A DNA stretch of 64,000 bases, taken from the NCBI RefSeq assembly GCF_007753265.1, contig NZ_CP036349.1, forward strand, positions 1,273,363 to 1,337,362. The letters are read 5' to 3'. The stretch is from Botrimarina mediterranea (GTDB lineage: Bacteria; Planctomycetota; Planctomycetia; Pirellulales; Lacipirellulaceae). Positions 20,608 to 29,888 of the stretch are shown piece by piece (within the stretch, counting starts at the first letter, position 1; each line of letters opens with the position of its first letter). Below the pieces are notes generated by a model. It did not search any database, was not told where the DNA came from, and saw only the letters and a list, made by a program, of their open reading frames with translations. Position numbers and translations under genes: made by a program.

Positions 20608-21759
20608 CTACTCGTCGTCGCTCGAGATGGCGCCGTAGCGTCGCAGCGAATCCTTGAGCCGCTCTATCGGGATCGCTTCGCTGACGTTCCCGTCGCGACC
20701 CTGCACCGTCGTTGCGCGGAGGATCGCGTTGAGGATCGCCTCTTCGGTCGCCTCGGCGACGGCGTCGAACAGCGGCGTCAAGCTCGCTTCGCTCAGCCGC
20801 GGAATGGTTTGTTCCGATTGATCAGCTTGGATTCGCACGAGTTCACTCGTCGAGAACGCAATCACGTAGTCGCCGCTGCCGTTCGAGAAGTCGGCGCCGG
20901 TGCGGCCCATGCCGACGAGCGCGCGGAGTGCGAGCCGCTTGAGCTGGCGGGCGTCGATCGGCGCGTCGGTAGCGACGACGATCATGCACGAGCCGTCCTT
21001 CGACGACAGGTCGTGCTCCGGGTACGGCTTGGGTCCAAAGTCACGCCACACCGGCGCCCCGGCGACCGTCAGCAGGCCGCTGAAGTTCGTCTGCGTGAGC
21101 ACGCCGACCGTGTAGCCTCCTCCCAATGAATGGGGCAACTTGCGTGAGGACGTGCCTATGCCACCCTTGTAGCCCATCGTACGGGTGCCGGTCCCGGCGC
21201 CGACCGAGCCCTCTTCGACAGGCCCAGACTCGGCGCCTGACAATGCGGCGCGGAAGTGTTCAGGCTTCAACGCCCGGCTGCGGATGTCGTTAAGGTAACC
21301 GTCGTTCGTCTCACCGACGACGGGGTTCACCGAACGCACCGCTTCATTGCCCGGCGCCGCGAGCGCTTCCTCGGCGAGCGTCGCGGCGGCTTCCCAGACG
21401 TTGAGCGTGTTGGTCAGCAGGATCGGCGTTTCGAGCTGGCCCAGTTCGTTGACCTGCGTCGAGCCAACGAGCTTGCCGAAGCCATTGCCGACAACCACCG
21501 CCGCCGGGACCTTCTCTTGGAACAGATCGCCTTCGTGCGGCACGATCGCCGTGGCGCCCGTGCGAAGCCGGTCGCCTTCAATGAGCGTGTCGTGCCCGAC
21601 CCGTACGCCCGCGACATCGGTGATTGCGTTGAGCGGGCCCGGCGCGAAGACGCCGACCTCGACGCCCAAATCACGCAACCGCGGCCGCGCGGGTTCGGAC
21701 TGTACGGTGGTCGCTACGAAACAAGCGGCAAGAAAGGCAGCGGCGTAATGGCGGAACAT
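20608..21759 (-). CDS. P1 family peptidase (DmpA/BapA-type aminopeptidase), secreted
   Basis: The 383-residue protein has a signal peptide (about 1-21). It shows the P1/DmpA landmarks: GPLNAITDVAGVRVGHDTL, VNELGQLETPILLTNTLNVW, NPVVGETNDGYLND, the GSVGAGTGTRTMGYKGGIG glycine-rich stretch, and DGSCMIVVATDAP. In the last of these the Gly-Ser bond is the self-cleavage site and the new N-terminal Ser is the nucleophile. Such enzymes remove N-terminal residues from peptides, including D- and beta-residues. It probably acts in the periplasm. It may be co-transcribed with ilvE, 75 bases upstream. Confidence 0.9.
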   Translation of the reverse strand: MFRHYAAAFLAACFVATTVQSEPARPRLRDLGVEVGVFAPGPLNAITDVAGVRVGHDTLIEGDRLRTGATAIVPHEGDLFQEKVPAAVVVGNGFGKLVGSTQVNELGQLETPILLTNTLNVWEAAATLAEEALAAPGNEAVRSVNPVVGETNDGYLNDIRSRALKPEHFRAALSGAESGPVEEGSVGAGTGTRTMGYKGGIGTSSRKLPHSLGGGYTVGVLTQTNFSGLLTVAGAPVWRDFGPKPYPEHDLSSKDGSCMIVVATDAPIDARQLKRLALRALVGMGRTGADFSNGSGDYVIAFSTSELVRIQADQSEQTIPRLSEASLTPLFDAVAEATEEAILNAILRATTVQGRDGNVSEAIPIERLKDSLRRYGAISSDDE

Positions 21760-21834
21760 CCAAGGCTCGCGGGCTGGAGAGTCATCGAAGTCTCCCTAGC
21801 ATAGCCAGCCGCACTCATTCTTTTGCGCAGGGCC

Positions 21835-22692
21835 TCATTTGCGCACAGCAGCCTTGAAGAGTTCGTTCAGCCGCTTCGTGATGGGACCTGGTCGGCCGTC
21901 GCCGATTTTGCGGCTGTCGACCTTCACGACGGGGATCACTTCGGCGGCGCTACCGGTGAGGAAGACCTCGTCGGCGACGTAGACGTCGTGCTTGGTGAGC
22001 GAGGCTTCCCAGGTGGGGATGCCGTCTTCGTCGGCGATCTCTAGGACGACTTCGCGGGTGATGCCCGCCAGGATGCCGGCGTCGAGCGGTGGCGTGTACA
22101 GCTCGCTCTTCTTCACCACGAAGATGTTGTCGCCGGTACACTCGGCGACCTCGCCCTTGTGGTTGAGCATCAGCGCCTCGACGCAGCCGGCCTGCAGGCC
22201 TTCGAGCTTGGCGAGGATATTGTTGAGATAGTTGAGCGACTTGATCCGGGGGCTCAGCGCGGCTGGGTGATTGCGAATCACGCTCGACGTGATGATCTCC
22301 AGACCGTTCTCGTAGAGCTCGGTCGGGTAGAGCATGATCTTATCGACGATGATGATCACCTGAGGGTTGCCGCAACGATTGGGGTCGAGACCCAGCGTGC
22401 CGCTACCACGCGTGACCAAGAGGCGGATGTATCCGTCCTCGAGACCGTTCTCTTTAACGGTCAGGTTCGTGGCGTCCACGAGCGCCTCGAATGGCATCGG
22501 AATGTTCAGGCAGATCGCCTTGGCCGATTCGTAGAGTCGTTCGAGGTGTTCCTTAAGCCGGAACACTTTGTTGCTGTAAATCCGCATCCCCTCAAAGACG
22601 CCGTCGCCGTACAGCAGGCCGTGGTCGAAGACGCTGACGGTCGCCTGCTCAGCGGGAACCAGTTCGCCGTTGATCCAAACGATGCGGGACAT
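21835..22692 (-). CDS. ilvE: Branched-chain amino acid aminotransferase (class IV PLP)
   Basis: The 285-residue cytoplasmic enzyme interconverts Val/Leu/Ile and their 2-oxo acids. Landmarks of fold-type IV transaminases are FDHGLLYGDGVFEGMRIY at the start, SPRIKSLNYLNNILAK with the PLP-binding Lys, EALMLNHKGEVAECTGDNIF, GILAGITREVVLE and DEVFLTGSAAEVIPV. The length is typical. D-amino acid aminotransferase is the nearest alternative, but the KSLNYLNN and TGSAAEV forms favour the branched-chain enzyme. Confidence 0.9.
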   Translation of the reverse strand: MSRIVWINGELVPAEQATVSVFDHGLLYGDGVFEGMRIYSNKVFRLKEHLERLYESAKAICLNIPMPFEALVDATNLTVKENGLEDGYIRLLVTRGSGTLGLDPNRCGNPQVIIIVDKIMLYPTELYENGLEIITSSVIRNHPAALSPRIKSLNYLNNILAKLEGLQAGCVEALMLNHKGEVAECTGDNIFVVKKSELYTPPLDAGILAGITREVVLEIADEDGIPTWEASLTKHDVYVADEVFLTGSAAEVIPVVKVDSRKIGDGRPGPITKRLNELFKAAVRK

Positions 22693-22928
22693 GTGAAGAG
22701 GGGGTGAGGCTTGGGTCGGGAGGCTTGAGGGAAGCCCGGCATTCTAACCAGCCGGTTAGGGCGGGCACAGCGGGGGCTACGGGGGGCGGAGCGATCCCAA
22801 AGCGATAGAAAGTGAGCCGGAACGAGTCAGCGCCCGGAGCGGAAGCGGGGAAACGCTCGCCAAATCGAGTATCTGGCGCAACCCCAGGCGCGAGCGGGTT
22901 CCGGCTCGCCGTCCATCGAGACGCTGGC

Positions 22929-23690
22929 TTAGCCCTGGACGCGTAGGCCCGCCTCTTCGTCGGCGACGCGGCCTTCCACCAGGGTGACGGTCCGGTCCGC
23001 CAGGGCGGCGATGCTGCGGTCGTGGGTGACCATAACGACCGTCAAGCCGTCGGTTTGGTTCAGGCCACGGAGAAGTTCGAGGACCCCCTCGCCGCTGGTG
23101 GGGTCGAGGTTGCCGGTAGGCTCGTCCGCCAGCAGTAAGCTGGGCTCGTTCATCAACGCCCGGGCGATCGCGGTCCGCTGCATCTCGCCACCCGACAGCT
23201 CGCGCGGCTTGTGGGTGAGGCGATGGCCGAGACCAACGCGCTCAAGCAGCGCCGCGGCGCGCTCGCGCAGTTGGCGCCGCTTGGCGAAGTAATCAAACAT
23301 GTCGTATCGGATCAGCGCTGGCGCTAGCACGTTCTCTAGCGCCGAGAGTTCTGGCAGAAGGTGATACGACTGAAAAATCATCCCCAGCTCGGTGTTGCGG
23401 AACGCATCTCGCCGTTTGCGGCTGAGCGCGTCGATCCGCTCGCCTTGATAAACCACCTCGCCCGCGTCGGGCCGATCCAGCGTCCCGAGCACATGCAGCA
23501 GCGTGCTCTTCCCGCTCCCCGACTGCCCGACGATAGCGAGCATCTCACCCTCGCGCACCTCGATGTCCGCCCCCCGCAACACGGGCACCGCAACGGCGCC
23601 CTTGCGGTAAGTCTTGGTGACGCCGCGCGCGGAGAGGACCACGGGCGCTAAAGGGGAATTCGGAATGCGGAATGCGGAATGATCAATCAC
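22929..23690 (-). CDS. ABC transporter ATPase, LolD/MacB type
   Basis: The protein has Walker A GQSGSGKST, a Q-loop in FQSYHLLPELSALENV, the signature LSGGEMQRTAIARAL and Walker B LLLADEPTGNLD. The YHLLPELSALENV and GNLDPTSGEGV forms are typical of the LolD group, which drives lipoprotein release from the inner membrane. It pairs with the permease immediately upstream. The first 14-16 residues from Met at 23690 are encoded by repeat D7; a GTG at 23642 may be the true start. Confidence 0.9.
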   Translation of the reverse strand: MIDHSAFRIPNSPLAPVVLSARGVTKTYRKGAVAVPVLRGADIEVREGEMLAIVGQSGSGKSTLLHVLGTLDRPDAGEVVYQGERIDALSRKRRDAFRNTELGMIFQSYHLLPELSALENVLAPALIRYDMFDYFAKRRQLRERAAALLERVGLGHRLTHKPRELSGGEMQRTAIARALMNEPSLLLADEPTGNLDPTSGEGVLELLRGLNQTDGLTVVMVTHDRSIAALADRTVTLVEGRVADEEAGLRVQG

Positions 23691-23753
23691 AGCTCTATCT
23701 CGATTCGTTACGGCTTAGTTCTTTCCGCATTCCCCTTTCGACTTTCCCCTTTC
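23650..23753. repeat. Word-repeat element D7 (GGAATGCGGAAT type)
   Basis: The left arm has GGGGAATTCGGAATGCGG words and the right arm TTCCGCATTCCCCTTTC words. Pairing is good near the ends. It lies between permease and ATPase of one operon, so it is transcribed, and it overlaps the annotated-looking start of the ATPase. Confidence 0.75.
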
Positions 23754-23756
23754 ACA

Positions 23757-25376
23757 TCATTCCCACCGCAACGCCTCAACCGGATGCAGCGCCGCGGCGC
23801 GTCGCGCGGGCAGCACGCTGGCGAGCACCGCGATAGCCATCGCGCCGGCGACGATCCAGGCCACGGTTTGCGGGTGGACGATCGTGGGAATCTTGGCGAA
23901 GTAGTAGACGGCAGGGTCGAACACGGGCGTGCCGGTAACCCAGGCGAGGACGTCGGCGATCTCATTGATGTAAGCCACGAAGACAAGGCCGCCGATCATC
24001 CCTGCGCCGGCGCCAACGATGCCAAGCGTCAGGCCGTAGCCGAGGAAGATTCCCATGACGCCGCTGGCGCTGGCGCCGAGGCTCTTGAGAATGCCGATGT
24101 CGCGGGTCTTCTCGACGACAATCATGTAGAAGATCGCCAGGATGCCGAAGCCCGCCACGGCAATGATCATAAACAGCAGCACATTAAGCACGGCGGTCTC
24201 CATCTGCACAGCAGCGAGCAACGCGCCCTGCTTGTCCATCCAGGTGCTCACAACATACGCCCGTGGATCGAAGACTTCTTGCAAGCGGTCGCGGACCACG
24301 TTCGGATCGACGCCCGGTTTGCAGCGGATCTGGATCGAGTTGAAGTTGGCGACGCCCGTCGATGGGTCGATCATGCCACGCTTGTCTTGCAGCACTTCGA
24401 GCGGGACGAACACGAACGATGAGTCGTACTCGCTCATCTTCGATTCGTAGAAATCGACCACGGTGAAGAACGCATTCCCCGGCTTAGGGGGCGTCGTAGA
24501 CATCGGGTAGGTAACTTCAACGTCATCGCCTGGCAGCACCAAGAAGCGATCCTCGCCGGTGGCGTCGCGGAAGCTTCCGAGCGCCATGCCGAGAACGAGG
24601 CCCGGGTGTTGTTCGGTCGAGGGGTCGAAGGTCTTGCCGGCGTCGCCGCTTGTTGCCTCGGCTTGAGCAAAGGGGTCTGCGGAAACGGCGGATTGGGGAT
24701 TGGGGATTGCGGATTCCGTTGATGTCGCGGTTGCCTCGGTAGCTTCCGACTTCCCACTTCCCACTTCCAACTTCTGATCACTTCCCACTTCCGACTTCGC
24801 AACTCGTGCAGCGAGCTCCGCTTCACGCTGCGTCCAAAACGCCTTGCGTCGCCGGTGCTCCCAGCCCGCCGTTTCCATCATCGGCCGCGGCGCGGCTTTC
24901 GCGGGGTCTTCGGCTTGGGGGTCGGCGGTGTCGTAACCCCCTTCGCGGAGGTCAAAGTTTAGCTGGCCGCGGTTGGCCGGGTGCTGGAGGTAGCGCCCGA
25001 AGTCGCTGATCTTGCCGTAGCTCTCAGGGTCGATGCCGATGAGCATTACCTGGCGGTTGACGCGTTGCCCGCTGACAGTGAAGCCGAGCATCGCAGGGAC
25101 CTGAGCCGTGGGGCTCATGCCGTCGATGAGGTCGCCGGCCTGCGCGCGGATCAGCTCCATATGCTTCTCGGCGTCTGGAGCGCCGTCGAGGCTGCGGGCC
25201 TCGAACACCACGTCGGAGAGGATGCCGTGGATGCGGTCGCGCATCTCGTGCGTGAAGCCCGCCATGACACTATTAACGACGATCATGGTGGCCACGCCGA
25301 GCGTGACGCTGATGATCGAAGCCAGGGCGATCCAGCGCGTCCGCAGGTAGCGGAGGCAGAGGACGAGCTTGTACAT
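23757..25376 (-). CDS. ABC transporter permease, LolC/LolE (FtsX) type, with translated repeat
   Basis: The 539-residue protein has an N-terminal membrane helix (about 14-38), a large periplasmic domain, and three C-terminal helices (about 410-435, 455-485, 510-530). The ends match FtsX/LolE permeases: VTLGVATMIVVNSVMAGF near the front, EKTRDIGILKSLGAS before the second helix, and PARRAAALHPVEALRWE at the end. It works with the downstream LolD-like ATPase, probably in lipoprotein release. Residues about 193-230, in the periplasmic domain, are encoded by word repeat D8 and look like an inserted, unstructured tract. Confidence 0.9.
   Translation of the reverse strand: MYKLVLCLRYLRTRWIALASIISVTLGVATMIVVNSVMAGFTHEMRDRIHGILSDVVFEARSLDGAPDAEKHMELIRAQAGDLIDGMSPTAQVPAMLGFTVSGQRVNRQVMLIGIDPESYGKISDFGRYLQHPANRGQLNFDLREGGYDTADPQAEDPAKAAPRPMMETAGWEHRRRKAFWTQREAELAARVAKSEVGSDQKLEVGSGKSEATEATATSTESAIPNPQSAVSADPFAQAEATSGDAGKTFDPSTEQHPGLVLGMALGSFRDATGEDRFLVLPGDDVEVTYPMSTTPPKPGNAFFTVVDFYESKMSEYDSSFVFVPLEVLQDKRGMIDPSTGVANFNSIQIRCKPGVDPNVVRDRLQEVFDPRAYVVSTWMDKQGALLAAVQMETAVLNVLLFMIIAVAGFGILAIFYMIVVEKTRDIGILKSLGASASGVMGIFLGYGLTLGIVGAGAGMIGGLVFVAYINEIADVLAWVTGTPVFDPAVYYFAKIPTIVHPQTVAWIVAGAMAIAVLASVLPARRAAALHPVEALRWE
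24689..24799. repeat. Word-repeat D8 inside the permease coding sequence
   Basis: There are two adjacent word arrays: GGATTGGGGATTGGGG variants at 24689-24718 and CTTCCCACTTCCCACTTCC variants at 24743-24799. They keep the permease frame open and add a Ser/Glu/Pro-rich peptide (ESAIPNPQS at one end, SEVGS at the other). The two arrays are not complements of each other, unlike most other D elements. Confidence 0.85.
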
Positions 25377-25541
25377 GAGGGAGTGGGCGGTGGGCGGTCG
25401 GCAGGGGGCTGTAACGCCCCGCGAGTCGCGTCGTGCCGACGCGGTGGGGGGCGAGCCGCGGACCGTACCAGCACCCGCCGCTATGACGCTAGACCGAGAA
25501 GAGTGGACGCTAGACCGAGATGCGAATGCTATCGCCGCTAG

Positions 25542-25967
25542 CTACTTCGACCAGAATTGCCACCATGCCTTCTTCTGACGCTTCGCATCAAGCGACCACG
25601 CGCCAGGGCCAATCAGCGCCACGACTAGCGCTGTGAGGATGTAGAACCCTTGCAGTTCGAGCGCCCAGCCGCCGTGTTCGCCGATCTTGAAGAGGTCGCC
25701 CGGGTGCGCGAGCGCGACCGCCACGATCATGTTGAAGACGAACACCAATGCCGCGGGGCGAGTGAACAGGCCGGCGATCAGCAGCAAGGGCGCGACGATT
25801 TCACCGACGTAGACGCCGTAAGCCAAGAAGGTCGGCAGCCCCTTCGCGGCCAGCATGCCAGAGATGCCGCCGATGCCCGTTTGCAGCTTGGCGACGCCGT
25901 GAAACAGCATCAGCCCACCCACCGTGACGCGGAGGATCAGCTTGCCGAGGTCGTCGTAGTTCTTCAT
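25542..25967 (-). CDS. DoxX family membrane protein
   Basis: The 141-residue protein has four membrane helices. It carries the DoxX pattern: LILRVTVGGLMLFHGVAKL at the start, GVYVGEIVAPLLLIAGLFTRPAAL in the middle, and ELQGFYILTALVVALIGPGAWSLD at the end. DoxX proteins are linked to redox balance and quinone-related functions, but the reaction is uncertain. It is followed, 15 bases on, by an oppositely related exoprotein gene on the same strand. Confidence 0.9.
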   Translation of the reverse strand: MKNYDDLGKLILRVTVGGLMLFHGVAKLQTGIGGISGMLAAKGLPTFLAYGVYVGEIVAPLLLIAGLFTRPAALVFVFNMIVAVALAHPGDLFKIGEHGGWALELQGFYILTALVVALIGPGAWSLDAKRQKKAWWQFWSK

Positions 25968-25982
25968 TTGAATCGTCCTTGA

Positions 25983-26924
25983 TTAGCTTCGGCTTGGCCG
26001 TAGACCTGTTAAGAGCCCGGCGCCGATCGCTGCCAGTGCGACCGCCGAGGGTTCGGGCGTCGCCAGAGTAGACGGTTGCGCGTCGAAGGCGTCTCGCCAG
26101 AAGGTGTAGTCGGCGGCGTCGATGTAGCCATCGGTATTTGCGTCCGCGGTGTGATAGGTAAAGCCGCCGACAACATTCCCCGACGTTCGAATGCCATGAT
26201 AACTGTCGTGCAGGTACGCGAGGTCGTCCTCATCGACGAGCCCGTCGCGATTCAAGTCGCCTGCCGATGGCGCCGCTGCGGTCTCGATGACATCGATTGA
26301 GAAGTTCCCCTGATAACGCGACGCCGCAAGTTTGACACTCTGGACGTTCTCAAAAAATCCGGGCGTCTGTGTAAACGCGTCGAACGGCATCTCGAAGACC
26401 CCTCCCGCCGGTATGGTCAGAAAACGTTGAACGCCGATAGAACGTTGCGCGAATCGGCTGACGTTATCGACAACCGATTCAACCTGGAGAGTTAGATAAA
26501 GAGTTTGATCTCGTGTCGCTATTTCATCCGATAACCGAACCCGAAAGCGGTCTGCGCCATCGGCCGCCAAATCAGCGTTCAGCGGCGAATTATCGGAGCC
26601 CCATTCGAGGGAAAAGTAGTTGTACGAGCCTGGGTAGGTTAGGGCGTAAAAAGCGCCGAGTTCTGCATCGACGCCGAGTTGAGTCGGCATCGGTGGCGTG
26701 ACCTCTCCGGGGTAGAAGGCCCATGGATTAAGCAACGATCGCGTTCCGCCGATCGTGCTTGCCGGATGGAGGCCCGATTGGGTTTGGTCGTTGCCGTAGA
26801 CCCGGTTTGCTAACGTCAGCGAATAGGGCCCCTCGTCAAAGTCATCGATAACGACTGCTGCGGCCGGCGCGGCGAACAACCCCGTCATGGCTATGAACCA
26901 CACGCCGAGTGAAAAGCTGCGCAT
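25983..26924 (-). CDS. Secreted PEP-CTERM-type protein with dockerin-like domain
   Basis: The start at 26924 is supported by GGAGG 8 bases upstream and by a signal peptide (MRSFSLGVWFIAMTGLFAAP). The mature part opens with VVIDDF and ends in two calcium-loop repeats (GDLNRDGLVDEDDLAYLHDSY and DANTDGYIDAADYTFWRDAF). A TPEPSAVALAAIGAGLL tail with a basic end closes the protein. Order and length match the protein at 1960-2985, so they are paralogues about 23 kb apart. The dockerin-like module may bind a surface partner or simply bind calcium. Confidence 0.8.
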   Translation of the reverse strand: MRSFSLGVWFIAMTGLFAAPAAAVVIDDFDEGPYSLTLANRVYGNDQTQSGLHPASTIGGTRSLLNPWAFYPGEVTPPMPTQLGVDAELGAFYALTYPGSYNYFSLEWGSDNSPLNADLAADGADRFRVRLSDEIATRDQTLYLTLQVESVVDNVSRFAQRSIGVQRFLTIPAGGVFEMPFDAFTQTPGFFENVQSVKLAASRYQGNFSIDVIETAAAPSAGDLNRDGLVDEDDLAYLHDSYHGIRTSGNVVGGFTYHTADANTDGYIDAADYTFWRDAFDAQPSTLATPEPSAVALAAIGAGLLTGLRPSRS

Positions 26925-27020
26925 CGTAAAATCCTCCGTCGGCATCGGATTGCTGAGGCAGATTCTATCCGAACGATCTCGCCGAGTCTAAAGCTGGACG
27001 TCGAGCGATCAGCCCGGCCC

Positions 27021-28646
27021 TCACCGCTCCGGCCTCAGCAGCGGGAACAGGATCACATCACGAATCGTCTTGCTGTTGGTGAGCAGCATCACCAGGCGGT
27101 CGATGCCGATGCCCAGGCCGCCCGCGGGGGGCATGCCGTAACGCAACGCCCGCACGAAGTCGTCGTCCATCTTCGCCATCGACTCGGCCTCGTCGAGGCC
27201 GGCGAGCTGGCTCTTGAACAGCTCTTCTTGCAGGTCGGGATCGTTCAGCTCGGTGTAGGCGTTCGCCAGCTCCATCCCTTTGATGAACAGCTCGAACCGC
27301 TCGGCGACATTCGGGGCGCCCGTCTTCCGCTTGGTGAGCGGGCAGAGGCTCGCCGGGTAGTCGGTGACGAAGATCGGCCCGACGAGCGCCTCTTCGACGG
27401 TCTCCTCAAAGACTTCGCTCTTGATGACGTCGGCGTGCCGCGGCGCGCCTTGCTCATCGACGACGGCAAAGCCCATCGATTTCGCCTTCGCGGCGACGGC
27501 TGCTTCGTCGTTGGGGTCGCAGCCGGCGTACTCACGGAACAGGTCGTCGTACGTGCGGCGCTTGAACGGCGGCGTGAAGTCGATGGTGTCGTCGCCCCAC
27601 GGCAAGACATATCCCTCCGGCGCGTAACCCGCCTCGCGCAGACGATCGATCGCCTCGATAATCAGGGCCTCGGTGAGGTCCATCATCGAGTTGTAGTCGC
27701 CGTACGCCTGGTACAGCTCGATCATCGTGAACTCGGGGTTGTGCCGCGGCGAGATCCCCTCGTTGCGATACACACGGCCCATCTCATAAACGCGCTCGAT
27801 GCCGCCGACCATCAGCCGCTTGAGGTGCAGCTCGAGCGCGATGCGCAGGAAGAGGTCGATGTCGAGCGCGTTGTGGTGGGTCGTAAACGGCCGGGCCGCG
27901 GCGCCGCCGGCGATGGCGTGCAGCGTCGGGCCCTCGGCCTCGACGAAGCGACGTTCCGCTAATGAAGTGCGGATGCTCCGCACGATCAAGCTGCGCGCGA
28001 GGAACCGCGGCATCACGCCGTCGTTGTACGCCATATCGACGTACCGCATCCGCTGCTTCGCCTCGGGGTCGGTGAGGCCGTGGTGCTTGTCGGGCGGCGG
28101 CAGCAGGCTCTTGGTGAGGAACGTCAGGCCGGTCGCGGCGATCGACAGCTCGCCCGTGTTGGTGCGGACCAGCGTGCCGTCGCAAGCGATGATGTCGCCG
28201 AGGTCGATCTTGTCGATCAGGTCCCACGACTCGCCGACCTGGGCCTTGCCGATCATTAGCTGCAGGTCGCCCGTCTGGTCGCGCAGCGTGACGAAGACGA
28301 GCTTCCCCGCCGTGCGGAACAACACGACGCGGCCGGCGACGCGGAACGTGGGGCCAACGATCTCGCCCTTCTCGCCGCTACCGTGTTCGGCGTCCTGCGC
28401 CGTCTTCCAAGCACGGAAGTCAAAACCCTCGACGAACTCCGGCAGGTCGAGCTCCTTGCCATTCGCCCAGCGGTACTTCACGGCGCCGGCCTGGGCGCGG
28501 ACCTCGGCGATGGGCGTGTGGTCGTCGATCCGCTGGCCCCAGGGGTCGATCCCCATCGCGGCGAGCGCCTCGAGCTTCTGACGGCGGGCGGCAACGGGGT
28601 CGGTCAGGTCAGCCGATTGACCCTGGTTAACTTGCGATTCGGACAT
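27021..28646 (-). CDS. lysS: Lysine--tRNA ligase, class II
   Basis: The 541-residue enzyme charges tRNA-Lys. It has an N-terminal OB-fold anticodon-binding domain (about 75-200, with GRVVLFRTAGKLVFVTLRD) and a class II catalytic core. Motif 1 is around VEAEGPTLH, motif 2 is RNEGISPRHNPEFTMIELYQAY, and motif 3 is GGLGIGIDRLVMLLTNS with RDVILFPLLRP. The length is slightly above the usual 500 because of a 30-residue N-terminal extension. Upstream lies hairpin D9. Confidence 0.97.
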   Translation of the reverse strand: MSESQVNQGQSADLTDPVAARRQKLEALAAMGIDPWGQRIDDHTPIAEVRAQAGAVKYRWANGKELDLPEFVEGFDFRAWKTAQDAEHGSGEKGEIVGPTFRVAGRVVLFRTAGKLVFVTLRDQTGDLQLMIGKAQVGESWDLIDKIDLGDIIACDGTLVRTNTGELSIAATGLTFLTKSLLPPPDKHHGLTDPEAKQRMRYVDMAYNDGVMPRFLARSLIVRSIRTSLAERRFVEAEGPTLHAIAGGAAARPFTTHHNALDIDLFLRIALELHLKRLMVGGIERVYEMGRVYRNEGISPRHNPEFTMIELYQAYGDYNSMMDLTEALIIEAIDRLREAGYAPEGYVLPWGDDTIDFTPPFKRRTYDDLFREYAGCDPNDEAAVAAKAKSMGFAVVDEQGAPRHADVIKSEVFEETVEEALVGPIFVTDYPASLCPLTKRKTGAPNVAERFELFIKGMELANAYTELNDPDLQEELFKSQLAGLDEAESMAKMDDDFVRALRYGMPPAGGLGIGIDRLVMLLTNSKTIRDVILFPLLRPER

Positions 28647-28774
28647 CGTGTCTAGAATAAAGGTCGTGCTAGCAGAACCGGCGACGCCGGCAGAACGTCA
28701 ACGGTCTGGGTCAAAGGGCCAGATTGTCTCGCCCGCCCCCTGGAGTGGTCAACGCCTCCGCTGGCAGAAGGCTA

Positions 28775-28919
28775 GCCACAAAGAGGCACAAAAGGCACAA
28801 AGTAAGAGGGTGCTGAGCCCACGAATGACAAGATCCATCGCGAATCCCTCGTTGATTTCACGCCGCTTGTCTCTTTAGTGGACGGCGCTACTTTGTGCTC
28901 TTTGTGCCTTTTTGTGGCC
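28775..28919. repeat. Word-repeat hairpin D9 (GGCACAAAAGGCACAAAG type)
   Basis: The left arm (28775-28804) and right arm (28889-28919) are complements built on GCACAAA words. The central 84 bases are unique. It occupies the 319-base gap between divergent lysS and the next gene; no other feature is seen there. Confidence 0.85.
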
Positions 28920-28965
28920 CCCTTCCTTTGACCAAGTTGACGGGTAACCCTACGATTCGCCGCCC

Positions 28966-29718
28966 ATGACCGAGCCCGCCAACTCCGCCTCTCCATCCGA
29001 TGCCGCCGCCCACGAACGCGGCGCGCGGACGGCGACCCGCTTTCGGCGGCTGGCGCTGATCGTCCTGGCCTCGCTGGGGATCATGGCGTCGGTCGCCGCA
29101 GGGGTCGCCTTTGGGCTCTACAAGTCGGCGACCGCCGCGGTGCCGGAGTACGAGGCGGTTGTCGCCATCGATCCGCTGCGGGCCGAAACCCAGCGCCGCG
29201 AGTTCGAGAGCCAGCTCTCCACGCTCGTCAGCGACACGCAAGCCCTCCCCGAGTGGAAGACCCGCGTCACGGCCGACCAGATCAACGCCTGGCTGGCCCT
29301 CCGCTTGGAACGCGACTTCCCCGGCTTCCAACAAGCGGGCCTGGTGGCGCCGCGGGTGATCCTCGAAGAGGGCCTCGCCGTCTTCGCCGCCCGCAGCGAG
29401 GCGACCGGCGTCGAGGGCGTGATCACCGTGGCGCTGCGGCCGCTGGTCACCGAGACGGACGAACTCGCACTGGAGATCGAGTCGGCGAAGATCGGCCGGC
29501 TGTCGCTCTCGCTCGACTTGGTGATGGGCCTGCTCCGCCAATCGCCGCTGCCGAACATGAGCCCCATCCGCCTCTCACAGTCCGACGCCAAAGCGGCCGT
29601 CATCGTCGATCTCGACCGACTGGAAGCGGGCCGCGACAAGGCGCTACGCTTGACCGGCGTCGATGTCAGGCCGGGCGAGTTGTTATTACGCGGCGAGACA
29701 ACGACGCCACAACCGTAA
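28966..29718 (+). CDS. Single-pass membrane protein of unknown function
   Basis: The 250-residue product has a polar head, a membrane helix (about 28-50) and an external domain. It includes TADQINAWLALRLERDFP followed by alternating strands (VLEEGLAVFAARSEATGVEGVITVALRP). This order resembles YpmS/DUF2140-like proteins, but I call it only as a weak resemblance. It starts at an ATG 46 bases past hairpin D9. Confidence 0.6.
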   Translation: MTEPANSASPSDAAAHERGARTATRFRRLALIVLASLGIMASVAAGVAFGLYKSATAAVPEYEAVVAIDPLRAETQRREFESQLSTLVSDTQALPEWKTRVTADQINAWLALRLERDFPGFQQAGLVAPRVILEEGLAVFAARSEATGVEGVITVALRPLVTETDELALEIESAKIGRLSLSLDLVMGLLRQSPLPNMSPIRLSQSDAKAAVIVDLDRLEAGRDKALRLTGVDVRPGELLLRGETTTPQP

Positions 29719-29764
29719 TCGCCTCCGCGGCATTCATGACCCTATGTGGGCCATCCATGGCCCT

Positions 29765-29849
29765 GTGGGAGGCGTCTCCAGACGCCGATTACGCTCACCA
29801 TCACGAAACGGCATGGGGCGCGTAATCGGGGTCTGGAGACCCCTCCCAC
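29765..29849. repeat. Paired GTGG-headed REP-like element E2
   Basis: Two inverted units face each other. The left is GTGGGAGGCGTCTCC and its AGACGCC partner; the right is the complement of GTGGGAGGGGTCTCC. A centre of about 35 bases lies between them. The arms differ by one compensating base set (GGCG...CGCC against GGGG...CCCC), so each half folds on its own rather than only with the other. Confidence 0.85.
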
Positions 29850-29888
29850 ATCTTCGGAGACCTCTTCCACAAAATTATCCCCACCGCG

